In this document: positions 43,305 through 52,742 of the stretch, in pieces
How positions within the stretch are numbered: position 1 is the first letter of the stretch
Layout of the letters: each line of letters starts with the position of its first letter
From: Pyrinomonadaceae bacterium
GTDB taxonomy: Bacteria; Acidobacteriota; Blastocatellia; Pyrinomonadales; Pyrinomonadaceae
Assembly (NCBI GenBank): GCA_026129865.1
Contig: JAHCHG010000003.1
Span: 372,001-436,000 of the forward strand
Direction of reading: 5' to 3'
Length of the DNA: 64,000 nucleotides
The notes under the pieces: generated by a model
Seen by the model: the letters and a program-made list of their open reading frames with translations, nothing else
Told to the model about the DNA's origin: nothing
Database searches by the model: none
Position numbers and translations under genes: made by a program

Positions 43305-44033
43305 TTAAAAGATCTTCTTAAACCTCAACGCCGACACCTGCTTATATTGGGGCGAGGCGGCGCCGAAGAGGGATTTTGTGTATTTCTTTACAAGATTTGC
43401 GCGGGCGATTATTCCCTCGGTTTCGTTGTAAAGGACGCGGTCGCGTTCGATTCGCGCGTTTTTGGCTTCGACGGCGGCGGCGATGACGGCGTTATTTTTT
43501 GCCTTCATATCGGCGAGCAAAGCTTCGAGCGCGGGAATCTGCAGATCGGTTTCGTTCGGCGAGTAAGAGCCCGAAGCTTTGAGCAGATCTATGAGCTGCT
43601 CGAAATTGGCTATGCGGTTGTCAAAGCTCATTTGCGAAGCCGAAATGCTTTGTTTCGATTCGTCGATGTCCGGCGTCAAAGGATCATCGACCGTTGCCGC
43701 TTTTGCGCGCCTGCCCTGAAGCTTCCGTGTAAGTGTTCGAATATCGTTTGAAAACAATTGGTCGGCGACGCTGACCTCGGCGGCGGCTCCGACCCGCGTA
43801 ACGATCTGCGAAAGCGGTGCGAAGGTCGCGGCTCGGGCATTGATAGCGATCTTTTCAGCCTGTGCCTTTGGCGATACGGATTGGAGAGCGGTTTGCGATT
43901 CGGTTAGTTTACCCTGCATTTTGACGAGATCAATGATCGAATTCGGAGGGTTATAAACCGGTCCGAAACCGTTTGCGACGGTGATCAATTGTGAAAATTG
44001 AGCGACATTTTTTGCGTGTCCTTGTTCTGACAT
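43305..44033 (-). CDS. Uncharacterised helical cytoplasmic protein
   Basis: A 242-residue protein with no signal peptide or membrane helix. It is rich in Ala, Lys, Glu and Gln with long predicted helices, for example around residues 35-65 and 165-205 (ALEALLADMKAKNN), and looks like a coiled-coil protein. It opens with MSEQGHAKNVAQF and has a FGPVYNPPNS turn near residue 25, which I remember from hypothetical proteins in Acidobacteriota and Bacteroidota, but without a known role. Its base composition is that of the surrounding chromosome, so it lies outside the A+T-rich island. A SAM or nucleotide motif is not visible. Confidence 0.75.
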   Translation of the reverse strand: MSEQGHAKNVAQFSQLITVANGFGPVYNPPNSIIDLVKMQGKLTESQTALQSVSPKAQAEKIAINARAATFAPLSQIVTRVGAAAEVSVADQLFSNDIRTLTRKLQGRRAKAATVDDPLTPDIDESKQSISASQMSFDNRIANFEQLIDLLKASGSYSPNETDLQIPALEALLADMKAKNNAVIAAAVEAKNARIERDRVLYNETEGIIARANLVKKYTKSLFGAASPQYKQVSALRFKKIF

Positions 44034-44483
44034 GACTTTGAGATTCTCCTTGAGATTTTCGGTTAAAGGGTTCGCGCTGGTTGGACAAACGGAACCGGAG
44101 TTTATGGGAAAGCCCGCGAGTGTAAGACGTTGCGGACATGTTTGAAAAAACGATTCACGAATAAGTTAATAAATTCGGGCAAATTCTGTCAAGAAATATC
44201 TTAAACCGATTTGCCGCAAAAAATTGCGATTTAAGACGCGGGAACAAACCAATTCGGCGCTTGTCTAATCAAAGCGGTTGAGTTAATTCAGTATAAGATT
44301 GATAAAATCCACGGATCGTCGTTCTAATAGAGATTATTTGTTTCGAAACGACGGTTCTTTTGATAGAATCAGGCTTATTTTAGTGTTTGGACGGATATCC
44401 GGATCTGTTCGGAAAGTTTGTTATTGCCGGTTTTTTCAAAACCTCAATCGCTGCAGCCCCCTGTTTTTTCGAGGAAGAAAAAT
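44034..44483. other. Divergent intergenic region with an inverted repeat
   Basis: About 450 bases between two divergent genes. CGTCGTT (44318-44324) faces AACGACG (44348-44354), and GGATATCC (44394-44401) is a short palindrome. The A/T-rich stretch around 44355-44385 could hold the promoter of the rightward gene. The GAGGAAG ribosome site at 44471-44477 fixes its start. Confidence 0.45.
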
Positions 44484-47400
44484 ATGTTGAAGAACCTTAT
44501 CGTCACGTTCAGTTTGTTGATCGTCCTGATCGCGCTTGCTCTGTTTGTTTTTTCACCGCCGGGCGAGGCTCAGGGTGTTGACCGGAACAAGATCATTCTA
44601 GATACTTTGTTCAAAATTCCCGCGCCGCCGCCGCCTAATCCGCTTGTTTCCGCAGCCTCGATCAATCGACCTCCTGAATTTTACAGCCTGAAAAATCCTC
44701 CTCCGGACAATGCGCCGATCGGAGATCTGATCGATTACTGGTCGCGGCAAAGAGGCGCGACGCCGCTTTCCTACACTATCGAACCTTCGCCGCGCGTTAT
44801 GGACCGTCTGCTGGCTGAGGTCGAGAAAAATCCCGGGCTCGAAACCTCGCTTTTGAGCGTTTTTTCACAGCATCCGGAAGCCGCCGATCTCGTAAAACGA
44901 GCTTACGACCGCGTGCAGAGCGATGAAGAAGCAGGTGAATATCAGGCGGAACAATTAAAAAATTGGCTGACATATAACAGCGATTATTTTATAGACGATC
45001 TCATTCAAATGGCTTCGCAGGTTCGCGATGAAGACGAATACGTAACAAACCAAGAAGAATTGCTCGCGCTCGGGCGCGTCAATTTCGACCGCGCAAAACC
45101 GATCCTTGACCGATTGATCAATGATCGATCGCAGCCTGTTTCGCAAACTTTGGCAAACTGGGTCTATTACCTAAACGCGCTGAAAAATGGAAATTCGATC
45201 GAAGCCAGCGGCTATCGCGATTATTTGATGGGTGTTGTCGAGGACAAAAACGCAATGCCGGGAAATCGCGATCTTGCGCTTGATGCGCTAGTTTACGGCG
45301 GCGATTTTCCGGGGCGCGACGATTGGTATTTTCGTCTGATGGAAGACGAAACTCTTTTTGATATTCGCGTCAACGGCAGAACCTATACCGGTTTGACAAC
45401 GCTTTTAATGCGCTCGCCGCCTGATAAATATGTCGACAAGATGATACAGCTTGTCCGGAGCAGCAACCTGACCATTCGCAGCGCCGCAGCTAGAAATCTT
45501 GCAACAGTAATGAAGGACAACGGTTCAGAAGTTGTCAAAGCGCTTCTACCTTGGCTGGAAGATCCGAATTGGGCGAAACAGGTTAACGGTGAACGGAGAC
45601 TCGTCGTTACGGCGCTTGCCGAACATGAAATTCCTGAAAGCGTTCCCGGATTGATAAAAGCTCTGAACGAAAAAGAAACGATCGAGGTTGAAGACGAAGA
45701 TGGTTACCGTTACGATGCCAATGTTTTACCTCCGCTGCCAAGACCTACACCACCGCCCGGCGCGCCTCCCGTGCCAAAACGATCCACGCGGGAAATTTAC
45801 CCGCTCCGCGATGCGGCTATAAATGCTCTGATGAGACAGCGCAGCGTTCAGGCTGCGGCGGCGCTCCGGCAGGTATTGCCGGAAGTCGAAAAATGGAAGC
45901 GCGGCGATGTGGTAAAGGCGATCCTTCTTTCCGGCGGCTTTACGATTCCGGAACAGGTCGATGGCGTTGTGGCACAGGCGCGTCAATTTAATGAGCAGAG
46001 AATGGAGATCGCCAAGCGGGTCGAAGCCGCAAATCTCGGGAATATCGAAGAGCTCGATTTTTCGGACGAAGCGGTTCGGATTGCTGTTGCAAATGTAAGT
46101 TCCAATATGATGCCGCGATCGGTTCAGTCGGACACGTACAACCCTTCGGATCTACCGCTGATGTTGGGAGAACAGGTCGGCGCACTTGATGAACCGAGCG
46201 CCGAACTCGTATCCGCAGTTAACTTTAGGATGAGGTCGCTCGAACGCAGCGAACCGCAGGTTGCGGAGATCATTCGCGAACTGATGGAAAAATGGAACGG
46301 TCCGGCGGTTTATGCGGTTCTGTTGAATGACCTTGCGGATGGAAAAACGACGGTAAATTCGATAGTTAAGCTTTTATCGGTCCGAAAAGAACTTCGCGAA
46401 AAACTGATGACGAATATTTACGATACTCGATCAAAAGGAAATCCGATCGCGCAGGGTGTTTCGGCATGTTTATTGGAAAATGAGCGGGACTACGAGGGAA
46501 TTTTGGCAAGCGGCAGCGACGATGCAAAGATCGCCGTACTTGGCTGCGCGCGCCTGATCCGCGGAAAAATTCCGGTCGCAGCCGTCGCACAGTTTTTGAG
46601 CAGTCAAAATAAAGCGCTTGCTAAAGCGGCGGAAAAATACATGGAAAGCGAAGATTCGCCGGAAGCGCGGCAGGTCATTTACGGACTTTATCCAAATCAG
46701 GCAAAGATCACGGGTGCGCGTTTCTATTTTGGCGATCAATCGAACATTCCTATCCCGCCGCAGTTTTTTACGGCGCTGTTTGCGAGTGTGTCGCCTGCGC
46801 TTTCGTTTCCGCCCTATTACTATTACACGTTCAACGCAGCAATCAACTTAACTCCGGAAGAAAAACTGCAGAATGAGGTAAAGCAGGACGAGTCGCTTTT
46901 AGGGATTTATGCCTACGACAGCAATTACGTCCGGATCTATGCCGATCATGCGATGTACAGTTGGGACGAAGACGATGCAAGGTATCGCGAACGGCGTTTA
47001 ACCGATTCCGAGTTCAGTTATTTAAAGAGTTTCATGGCGTCGAACGATGTCGGAAATCAACCGCCGTTCGTTTCATATTGCGGCGGATGCTCCGGCAAAG
47101 AATTACTGATGCTCGGTCGAAGCGGCGGCAGACGGATCTTTTTCTATACGAGCCCTGAATCGCAGCTTTCAAAAGGTTTGGACGATATTTTCATGGAATT
47201 TAAGCGTCCGCCGGCAAAGCTTAAATACTGGCTTGAAAAGGATATCGGAGGGTTGGAGATCTTGTTTGCCGAGCCCGAAAGCGAAGCGAAGGCGGTTTGG
47301 AAGAACGGCGAAGATCTGCGTTTGCTTGTAAATAACACGATGATGGAAGCGCAGATCGAAAAAGAACTGAGCAAGCTCGCCGATGCCGACATGGAAAACG

Positions 47401-48257
47401 ACGATCTGACCTACGAACAGGCGGACGCGCTGGACACCAAACGACGCCAGGAACGAGCTTTTGCCAGTTATTCATGGCACCGGTTCGTGAATGGTAAATT
47501 GGCGGATTTTGCGAGTCAGCCAAACGGAGTGAATTTCATAAATAAATCTGCAAAGTTTTCGTCAGGATATGACGATTACATGGAAGAAATGTCCGTTACG
47601 AAAGGAAACATCGAGGTAAAAACGAACGACGATGAACTGCTGAAAGTGGTAAATGGACAGACCACAAAGATCGGAGAAGGAAGTTTCGCCAACGGAGTTA
47701 TTTCCGAAGGCGGCAAATGGCTGGCGATAACGAGCTATGACTATGACAGTGGGAAAAGTACTCTGATTCGCATCAACCTTCAAAATAACCGGCAATTCAC
47801 CGTAAAAATGGATGCGAAACACCGGTTTATTATGCCGGTCGCGCATTTGCCTCAGATCAATAAGTTCTTGGTCGTCTCGGGCAACGTTTACAATAATAAG
47901 GACGCCTCCGCGCAGAAAGGCTCATTTTGGTTTTTAGATCCTGAAACCGGAACCGTAACCGCCACAAACGGTGAATTTCGACCGATCCGGCAGGAAACGT
48001 ATCGAAGTCTGCAGCCGACGCAAAATCCATCCGAAGCTTGGGCTGCGCTGCCTTCGGAAGACAAAAAGGTAACCGAAGTCGGCAGGTATAGTTTGAAAAC
48101 ATTCACGTTTACGCCGGTGCTGAAGGTTCCGAACATTGCATTCGAAAGCATGGATATGTGGGTCGACGAACCGGCGAATAAGATCTATGTCGTTTATAAC
48201 GGGCAGCTTTTGGGAATTCCTCTGAAGAAACCGGAAGCGCCTGCGCCTGCGCAATAA
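44484..48257 (+). CDS. Large exported HEAT-repeat protein with C-terminal beta-propeller-like region
   Basis: A 1257-residue protein starting at the ATG at 44484 (GAGGAAG about 7 bases upstream); an earlier in-frame start at 44418 lacks a ribosome site. The N-terminus is a strong hydrophobic signal or anchor (LIVTFSLLIVLIALALFVF). The middle (about 110-750) is largely alpha-helical with HEAT/PBS-like units, such as TIRSAAARNLATVM, VPGLIKALNE and LRDAAINALMRQRS, interrupted by a proline-rich linker near residue 420. The last 250 residues contain strands like those of WD40-like propellers (GGKWLAITSYDYDSG, NKFLVVSGNVYNN, NKIYVVYNGQLLG). It probably acts as a periplasmic or lipid-facing scaffold. 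No catalytic motif was found. It lies 98 bases before rpsU, but that is unlikely to reflect function. Confidence 0.8.
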   Translation: MLKNLIVTFSLLIVLIALALFVFSPPGEAQGVDRNKIILDTLFKIPAPPPPNPLVSAASINRPPEFYSLKNPPPDNAPIGDLIDYWSRQRGATPLSYTIEPSPRVMDRLLAEVEKNPGLETSLLSVFSQHPEAADLVKRAYDRVQSDEEAGEYQAEQLKNWLTYNSDYFIDDLIQMASQVRDEDEYVTNQEELLALGRVNFDRAKPILDRLINDRSQPVSQTLANWVYYLNALKNGNSIEASGYRDYLMGVVEDKNAMPGNRDLALDALVYGGDFPGRDDWYFRLMEDETLFDIRVNGRTYTGLTTLLMRSPPDKYVDKMIQLVRSSNLTIRSAAARNLATVMKDNGSEVVKALLPWLEDPNWAKQVNGERRLVVTALAEHEIPESVPGLIKALNEKETIEVEDEDGYRYDANVLPPLPRPTPPPGAPPVPKRSTREIYPLRDAAINALMRQRSVQAAAALRQVLPEVEKWKRGDVVKAILLSGGFTIPEQVDGVVAQARQFNEQRMEIAKRVEAANLGNIEELDFSDEAVRIAVANVSSNMMPRSVQSDTYNPSDLPLMLGEQVGALDEPSAELVSAVNFRMRSLERSEPQVAEIIRELMEKWNGPAVYAVLLNDLADGKTTVNSIVKLLSVRKELREKLMTNIYDTRSKGNPIAQGVSACLLENERDYEGILASGSDDAKIAVLGCARLIRGKIPVAAVAQFLSSQNKALAKAAEKYMESEDSPEARQVIYGLYPNQAKITGARFYFGDQSNIPIPPQFFTALFASVSPALSFPPYYYYTFNAAINLTPEEKLQNEVKQDESLLGIYAYDSNYVRIYADHAMYSWDEDDARYRERRLTDSEFSYLKSFMASNDVGNQPPFVSYCGGCSGKELLMLGRSGGRRIFFYTSPESQLSKGLDDIFMEFKRPPAKLKYWLEKDIGGLEILFAEPESEAKAVWKNGEDLRLLVNNTMMEAQIEKELSKLADADMENDDLTYEQADALDTKRRQERAFASYSWHRFVNGKLADFASQPNGVNFINKSAKFSSGYDDYMEEMSVTKGNIEVKTNDDELLKVVNGQTTKIGEGSFANGVISEGGKWLAITSYDYDSGKSTLIRINLQNNRQFTVKMDAKHRFIMPVAHLPQINKFLVVSGNVYNNKDASAQKGSFWFLDPETGTVTATNGEFRPIRQETYRSLQPTQNPSEAWAALPSEDKKVTEVGRYSLKTFTFTPVLKVPNIAFESMDMWVDEPANKIYVVYNGQLLGIPLKKPEAPAPAQ

Positions 48258-48355
48258 ACTTCGAAGCGAAACTTGCCATCGGCACTTAAAAAGTGTTTAA
48301 TTATGGTTTGCTTTTCGAAGCAGGAATTTACGCCAAAAAGGGGGTGATACAGACT

Positions 48356-48580
48356 ATGGCTTTTGTAACATTAAACAGTAATGAATCGATCGAAAACGCT
48401 TTGCGGCGTTTTAAGCGTAAAGTGATGACCGAAGAGATCATCAAAGATTACAAAAAGCATCAGCATTTTGTGCCGCCCGGTCAAAAGGCGAAGCTAAAAT
48501 CGGCTAATGCGCGCAAAAGGAACCGTAAACGTTTCCGTCGTCCATTTCGTCCGATGAATTCTTCCGGTCCCGGAAGATAG
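48356..48580 (+). CDS. rpsU: 30S ribosomal protein bS21
   Basis: A 74-residue basic protein. The family core is evident: SIENALRRFKRKV followed by the Lys/Arg-rich C-terminus (ANARKRNRKRFRR). I use the ATG at 48356 with the GGGGGTGAT ribosome site; the frame is open to an upstream GTG, but that would add a non-conserved leader. The protein sits near the anti-Shine-Dalgarno region of the 30S subunit and helps initiation. It is followed by a strong terminator, so it is a one-gene unit. Confidence 0.95.
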   Translation: MAFVTLNSNESIENALRRFKRKVMTEEIIKDYKKHQHFVPPGQKAKLKSANARKRNRKRFRRPFRPMNSSGPGR

Positions 48581-48601
48581 TTTTGGTTTTTTTAGTTTAA
48601 G

Positions 48602-48660
48602 GATGCGTAAAGCGAACAGGTTTTTGATTTAAAATCATTTCGCAATTTACGCATCTTTTT
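48602..48660 (+). terminator. Rho-independent terminator after rpsU
   Basis: GATGCGTAAA (48602-48611) pairs with TTTACGCATC (48646-48655), extended inwards by GCGAA/TTCGC, and is followed by a T-rich run. Confidence 0.85.
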
Positions 48661-48668
48661 CTTTTTCT

Positions 48669-49421
48669 ATGGATAGCGAAAAAACACGAATTTTAATTAC
48701 TAACGACGACGGATGGCATTCCGAAGGAATAATCGCCCTCGAAAACGCGCTGCGTGAGATCGCAGATGTTTACGTCGTCGCACCGGAATCTGAAATGAGC
48801 GGCGCTTCGCATAGTTTGACGTTGTCGCGCCCGCTAAGAATTCGGCAGGTTGACGAGCGGCATTGGACCGTCGATGGAACGCCGACAGACTGCGTAACGC
48901 TTGCGCTTAATCAAATCTTACCCGGTGAACTTCGACCGCATTTATGCGCATCTGGAATAAATCCCGGTGCGAACATGGGCGATGACGCGACATATTCGGG
49001 AACGATCGCCGGCGCGCTCGAAGCAACTATTTTGGGAGTTCCGGGACTCGCTTTTTCGCTCGCGGCGTACCGAAATCACGATTTTACCGAGTCGGCAAAA
49101 GTCGCCAGACAGCTGACGGCAAAGGCGCTGCGTGAGGGGCTGCCCGAAGGAACGCTGTTAAATGTAAACGTTCCGAAAGGAATTCCCAAGGGATTTCGGA
49201 TCACGAAACAGGGCTTTAAAAACGCCCGACCGGTCATTACAGAACATACAGATCCGCGCGGCAAACTCTATTATTGGATAGGCGAAGTTCGCGAAGGTTT
49301 TCACGCCGAAGGCGGTACCGATTTTGAAGCGATCGACGACGGTTTTGTTTCCGTTACTCCGATGCGCAGCGATCTGACCAATCACCAGGTGATTGACAAG
49401 TTGAAAGACTGGGAAAACTGA
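48669..49421 (+). CDS. surE: 5'/3'-nucleotidase SurE
   Basis: A 250-residue metal-dependent nucleotidase that removes phosphate from nucleoside monophosphates. It has the N-terminal ILITNDDGWHSEGI motif with the metal-binding Asp pair, VVAPESEMSGASHSLT, DGTPTDCV, and SGINPGANMGDDATYSGT with the active-site Asn. The length matches the family. It is followed by pcm, as in many bacteria where surE and pcm are linked in stress survival. Confidence 0.96.
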   Translation: MDSEKTRILITNDDGWHSEGIIALENALREIADVYVVAPESEMSGASHSLTLSRPLRIRQVDERHWTVDGTPTDCVTLALNQILPGELRPHLCASGINPGANMGDDATYSGTIAGALEATILGVPGLAFSLAAYRNHDFTESAKVARQLTAKALREGLPEGTLLNVNVPKGIPKGFRITKQGFKNARPVITEHTDPRGKLYYWIGEVREGFHAEGGTDFEAIDDGFVSVTPMRSDLTNHQVIDKLKDWEN

Positions 49422-49481
49422 TCGAACTGCGGTTTTGGATGTTCTATTTGATACTGGTTTAATTGAAAAAATAATTCGTTT

Positions 49482-49512
49482 TATCGGACTTTAAGCATTG
49501 TAAAGCCGATTT
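49482..49512 (+). terminator. Weak hairpin after surE
   Basis: ATCGGACTTTA and TAAAGCCGAT (about 49482-49511) form a stem with one mismatch. The following T-run is short, so it is only a possible terminator. The next 60 bases contain repeated AATCCAAAATC/AATCCGAAATC motifs just ahead of pcm. Confidence 0.4.
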
Positions 49513-49582
49513 TCGTAAATCGAAACCGGGCATTCTAGCAATTAGAAAGTCAAAAATCCAAAATCGCAAATCCGAAATCGAA

Positions 49583-50239
49583 ATGGCTGACGAATTCGAA
49601 ATTTCACGAACAAAGATGGTGCAGCGGCTTCGCGATCATTATAAGATCGCCGACGAACGCGTCTTGGACGTTATGCAAAAGGTGCCGCGGCATTTGTTCG
49701 TGCCTGAAGCGCTGAAATTTCAGGCTTATAAGGACAACGCGCTTCCGATAGCCGGAAATCAAACGATCTCGCAGCCGTTTATCGTTGCAAGGATGACCGA
49801 GCTTTTGGAACTTAAGCCGAGCGATAGAATTCTGGAGATCGGTGCGGGTTCCGGATATCAATCGGCAGTTCTTTCGAAACTTGCGCGGACAATTTACGCC
49901 GTCGAGCGCGTTCCGGCACTGGCGAAAAAAGCTTCGGAGCGTTTGTCCGAACTTGGGATCAAAAATGTTTCGGTAAAATGCGACGACGGAACGCTCGGTT
50001 GGGAAGTTTATGCGCCGTTCGACGCTGTGCTTGTCGCCGCCGGCGGACCGGTAATTCCCGAACCGCTGGTAGCGCAATTGAAGGTTGGCGGACGGCTCGT
50101 GATCCCGTTGGGTAAAGATACGAAAACGCAGGAGCTTGTTAGAGTTACCAGAAACGAAAGCGGGTTCTCAACCGAAAATTTCGGTGCATGCGCGTTTGTT
50201 CCTTTGATCGGACAGCACGGCTGGCAAAAAGAAACATAA
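49583..50239 (+). CDS. pcm: Protein-L-isoaspartate O-methyltransferase
   Basis: A 218-residue SAM-dependent enzyme that initiates repair of isoaspartyl residues in damaged proteins. It has PRHLFVPEAL near the start, GNQTISQPFIVARMTELL, the SAM-binding motif ILEIGAGSGYQSAVLS, and VERVPALA. Length and order match PIMT. It sits 161 bases after surE, which is the classical stress-survival neighbourhood. Confidence 0.95.
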   Translation: MADEFEISRTKMVQRLRDHYKIADERVLDVMQKVPRHLFVPEALKFQAYKDNALPIAGNQTISQPFIVARMTELLELKPSDRILEIGAGSGYQSAVLSKLARTIYAVERVPALAKKASERLSELGIKNVSVKCDDGTLGWEVYAPFDAVLVAAGGPVIPEPLVAQLKVGGRLVIPLGKDTKTQELVRVTRNESGFSTENFGACAFVPLIGQHGWQKET

Positions 50240-50329
50240 GATCTTTGATCTTTCGCACAGACTTTTATTCGGAATTTTTGTTACGATACTTCAGCGAAAA
50301 CACGGATACCGCGACGTCGAGGGTGATTT

Positions 50330-51043
50330 ATGGAAGCAATTATCGATTTTTTATATCAGGTTAAGGAATTTCTTAATCCCAAAGTTATCATAGACACGCT
50401 GCTAAACTGGCTCGGCGTATATGTATATTTTGGACTGATCTTTATCATATTCGCCGAAACCGGACTTGCGATCGGTTTCTTTCTGCCGGGCGATTCGCTG
50501 CTCGTCGTCGCCGGTTTGTTTGCTGCCGCGGGAAAGCTGAATATTTGGATCATGCTCGTAACCTTGTTTATCGCAGCGGTTGTGGGCGACGCGGTCGGTT
50601 ATTATTCGGGTAGAAAGATCGGTCCGGCGATTTTCAGCCGTCCGAAATCGCGATTCTTTAATCCGGAACACCTTAAAAAAGCGCATGCGTTCTATGAAAA
50701 GCACGGCGGTAAAACGATCATCATCGCGCGGTTCGTTCCGATCGTTCGAACATTTGCCCCGATCGTCGCCGGCGCGGCAAAAATGACCTATCGCGATTTT
50801 TTTGTTTTCAACGTTGTAGGAGGATTTTTCTGGGTAACGAGCATGCTGCTTGCGGGATATTACCTCGGCGGCGTGGTTGAGATCATTGTTCAAAACTGGT
50901 TCGGTGTGGCTAATTTCAAACTCGAAGACCATATAGATAAAGTAGTGATCGTGGTTGTATTCCTTTCGATTTTACCTATGATCTACGAATATACGAAAAC
51001 CAAGTTCGGAAAGAAGGAACCGGACGCCGAAGTTCAAGCGTAA
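50330..51043 (+). CDS. DedA family membrane protein
   Basis: A 237-residue inner-membrane protein of the DedA (SNARE-associated, VTT) family. It has an amphipathic N-terminus, several membrane segments, the family FFLPGDSLL motif, a GRKIG turn, and the conserved RFVPIVRTFAPIVAGAAKM re-entrant region with the two key arginines. Members flip undecaprenyl phosphate or phospholipids and support proton-motive-force homeostasis. Its ribosome site is GAGGGTGAT just before the ATG. It forms its own unit with a terminator at 51066-51095. Confidence 0.93.
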   Translation: MEAIIDFLYQVKEFLNPKVIIDTLLNWLGVYVYFGLIFIIFAETGLAIGFFLPGDSLLVVAGLFAAAGKLNIWIMLVTLFIAAVVGDAVGYYSGRKIGPAIFSRPKSRFFNPEHLKKAHAFYEKHGGKTIIIARFVPIVRTFAPIVAGAAKMTYRDFFVFNVVGGFFWVTSMLLAGYYLGGVVEIIVQNWFGVANFKLEDHIDKVVIVVVFLSILPMIYEYTKTKFGKKEPDAEVQA

Positions 51044-51065
51044 TAAGAATTTATTTGAAACACTG

Positions 51066-51095
51066 AAAAAGCGACTGGGAAACCAGCCGCTTTTT
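51066..51095. terminator. Bidirectional terminator between dedA and the PAAR gene
   Basis: AAAAAGCGACTGG and CCAGCCGCTTTTT form a stem (51066-51078 with 51083-51095) around a GAAA loop with one mismatch. The A-run and T-run make it suitable for both converging genes. Confidence 0.88.
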
Positions 51096-51121
51096 GTGAT
51101 TTGCAGGGCGGTCAAATTCGT

Positions 51122-51622
51122 TTATCCACCAATAATAACGGTCATTTCGCCTTTCACTATTTTGTTCGGCGGTCCGATCGGTTCAAGGATCGTATCGCCA
51201 AGTCGGCATGCGGGAAGATTATTTATCATCACGGTAGCAGATCCATCGATAACAACGCCCGGTCCGTGCGGCGGAACCGGAAAAGGCGTCGTACACGCAT
51301 GGATATCGGCTCCGCCCGAGGCGGATGCTATTGCCGAAGCCATATTAGCTGCCGCCACACCTTTCGCTGTTTCTTCAGCCGCTTTCGCCGCCGGTGCGCC
51401 CGGAGTTCCTGCTGCCGCGGTTGAAGCGGCGATCGCTGTTTGAATCGCCGCATCTGCGACCGATTTTGCAGACTGGATCGCAGCAACTGCGCCAAGCGGC
51501 ATTCCGCGCCAGGCTGGCAGAAACCCGATTACAACGTTCATACTTCCCGGACCCGGCGTTAAGACGGGAGGAAGCGGATGCGCTACGTTGTCTGTTATTC
51601 GTGCTGCTGGTCCTGTCGGCAT
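51122..51622 (-). CDS. PAAR-domain spike-tip protein of a type VI secretion system
   Basis: A 166-residue protein. The N-terminus (MPTGPAARITDNVAHPLPPVL) and the C-terminal half (PGVVIDGSATVMINNLPACRLGDTI) match the PAAR-like fold that sharpens the VgrG spike. A roughly 60-residue Ala-rich helical insertion, residues about 45-105 (VADAAIQTAIAASTAAAG and so on), separates the two halves, a layout known from PAAR proteins with an inserted transmembrane or chaperone-binding hairpin. It is the last gene of the leftward T6SS group, 10 bases after the lipoprotein gene. Confidence 0.88.
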   Translation of the reverse strand: MPTGPAARITDNVAHPLPPVLTPGPGSMNVVIGFLPAWRGMPLGAVAAIQSAKSVADAAIQTAIAASTAAAGTPGAPAAKAAEETAKGVAAANMASAIASASGGADIHACTTPFPVPPHGPGVVIDGSATVMINNLPACRLGDTILEPIGPPNKIVKGEMTVIIGG

Positions 51623-51632
51623 CTTTTATCTC

Positions 51633-52739
51633 CTATGGTTTGGACGTTTTCGGAAGCAAAAATCCTTCATTTGCCAAAGTGTCAGCCTGTTTTCCGACGA
51701 ATTGAGCCAGGAATTCGACCTCTTGTTCTTTCAACTTTCCACCGAAGAATTTGATCGCCCGCAAAATGCGGATCTCGGCAAATTCTTTCTCCTCTTCTTC
51801 GAGCGATTTTATCCTGGGATCGCTCAAAAAATCACGAAACGCCGTCGCGACTTCTTTGGCAAATGGGCGCGTGTCGACGCGTTCGGTTTGCTCGAGCGGG
51901 CTCGCCGCCCATGTTTCGCGGCGCAGACGCTTTGCCGACCAGCTTTCCAAATATTCCTCAAACCCGAATTCCAGAGCGAGATAGGCTGCGATCTCCTTTT
52001 CAAGCCGCTTTTTCCGGTCGGTCATTGCAACTATAGAATTTTTCGTATCTTGAACCTTTTCAGCCCGCGAAAGCTGTTGTTCGATCGCTCCCTGAAAATT
52101 GAGCAATTCGATCTCGGCTGAATACTCCGTATCTTTTTTTCCATCGAGCTCACCAATCTTTTGTTTTATCTTTGCGCGAAGCTCGCTAGACTTCGTTCCC
52201 AAGCCAAGAATTTCGTGAAGCTTTATCACTTCTTCAAAATGCTGCTGCGTGTCCAAACGAGGAATCAGCCGCAGATAAGCCTGTTTTGCAAACTCAATAT
52301 CTTCAGGTTTGCCTACGCGCGCGATGGTTCGAACTAGCACGATAGAACGCAGCAATTCGTCGTCGGTTTTTGAAATGTCGGAAAAATATTCCTTAAACTT
52401 TGGAGCGATCTCAAATGTGTCGTAAAAATCAGCCGCTTTTTCCGCCTGGATCAGATGCTTTAGTTCCGAACTCGCATTTATTTTCTTGATCAAAAATTCA
52501 GCGACATTTTTCGCGTCGAGTTCGCGCGGGACGATCTCCTTATTAAAGGGATCGGATTTGAAAATAAAATCGTCGAGCGGCGCCATATTGCTGTCGCCGG
52601 TCGGGGCGTTCGGGGTATTTTCTTGATCTTCGTTGACCATAATTTTACTCACATTCTGCCCGCAGGCATTTAGAAACAGCGCGGCGATTAAAAAGCAAAG
52701 ATAAACCGATTCGGTAACAAATTTCGTGCCTTTGGTCAT
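51633..52739 (-). CDS. Lipoprotein of unknown function, candidate effector-immunity protein
   Basis: A 368-residue protein with a signal peptide and a lipobox (LNAC; Cys at about residue 26), so it is exported and lipid-anchored. The mature part is acidic, helical and Lys/Glu-rich, with no recognisable domain. It begins three bases before the stop of the metallopeptidase gene (start 52739, stop of neighbour 52743) and precedes the PAAR gene. An envelope-anchored protein encoded immediately after a probable T6SS toxin is the usual position for immunity proteins, so this is my inference. A structural role in the secretion system is possible. Confidence 0.7.
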   Translation of the reverse strand: MTKGTKFVTESVYLCFLIAALFLNACGQNVSKIMVNEDQENTPNAPTGDSNMAPLDDFIFKSDPFNKEIVPRELDAKNVAEFLIKKINASSELKHLIQAEKAADFYDTFEIAPKFKEYFSDISKTDDELLRSIVLVRTIARVGKPEDIEFAKQAYLRLIPRLDTQQHFEEVIKLHEILGLGTKSSELRAKIKQKIGELDGKKDTEYSAEIELLNFQGAIEQQLSRAEKVQDTKNSIVAMTDRKKRLEKEIAAYLALEFGFEEYLESWSAKRLRRETWAASPLEQTERVDTRPFAKEVATAFRDFLSDPRIKSLEEEEKEFAEIRILRAIKFFGGKLKEQEVEFLAQFVGKQADTLANEGFLLPKTSKP

Positions 52740-52742
52740 ATA

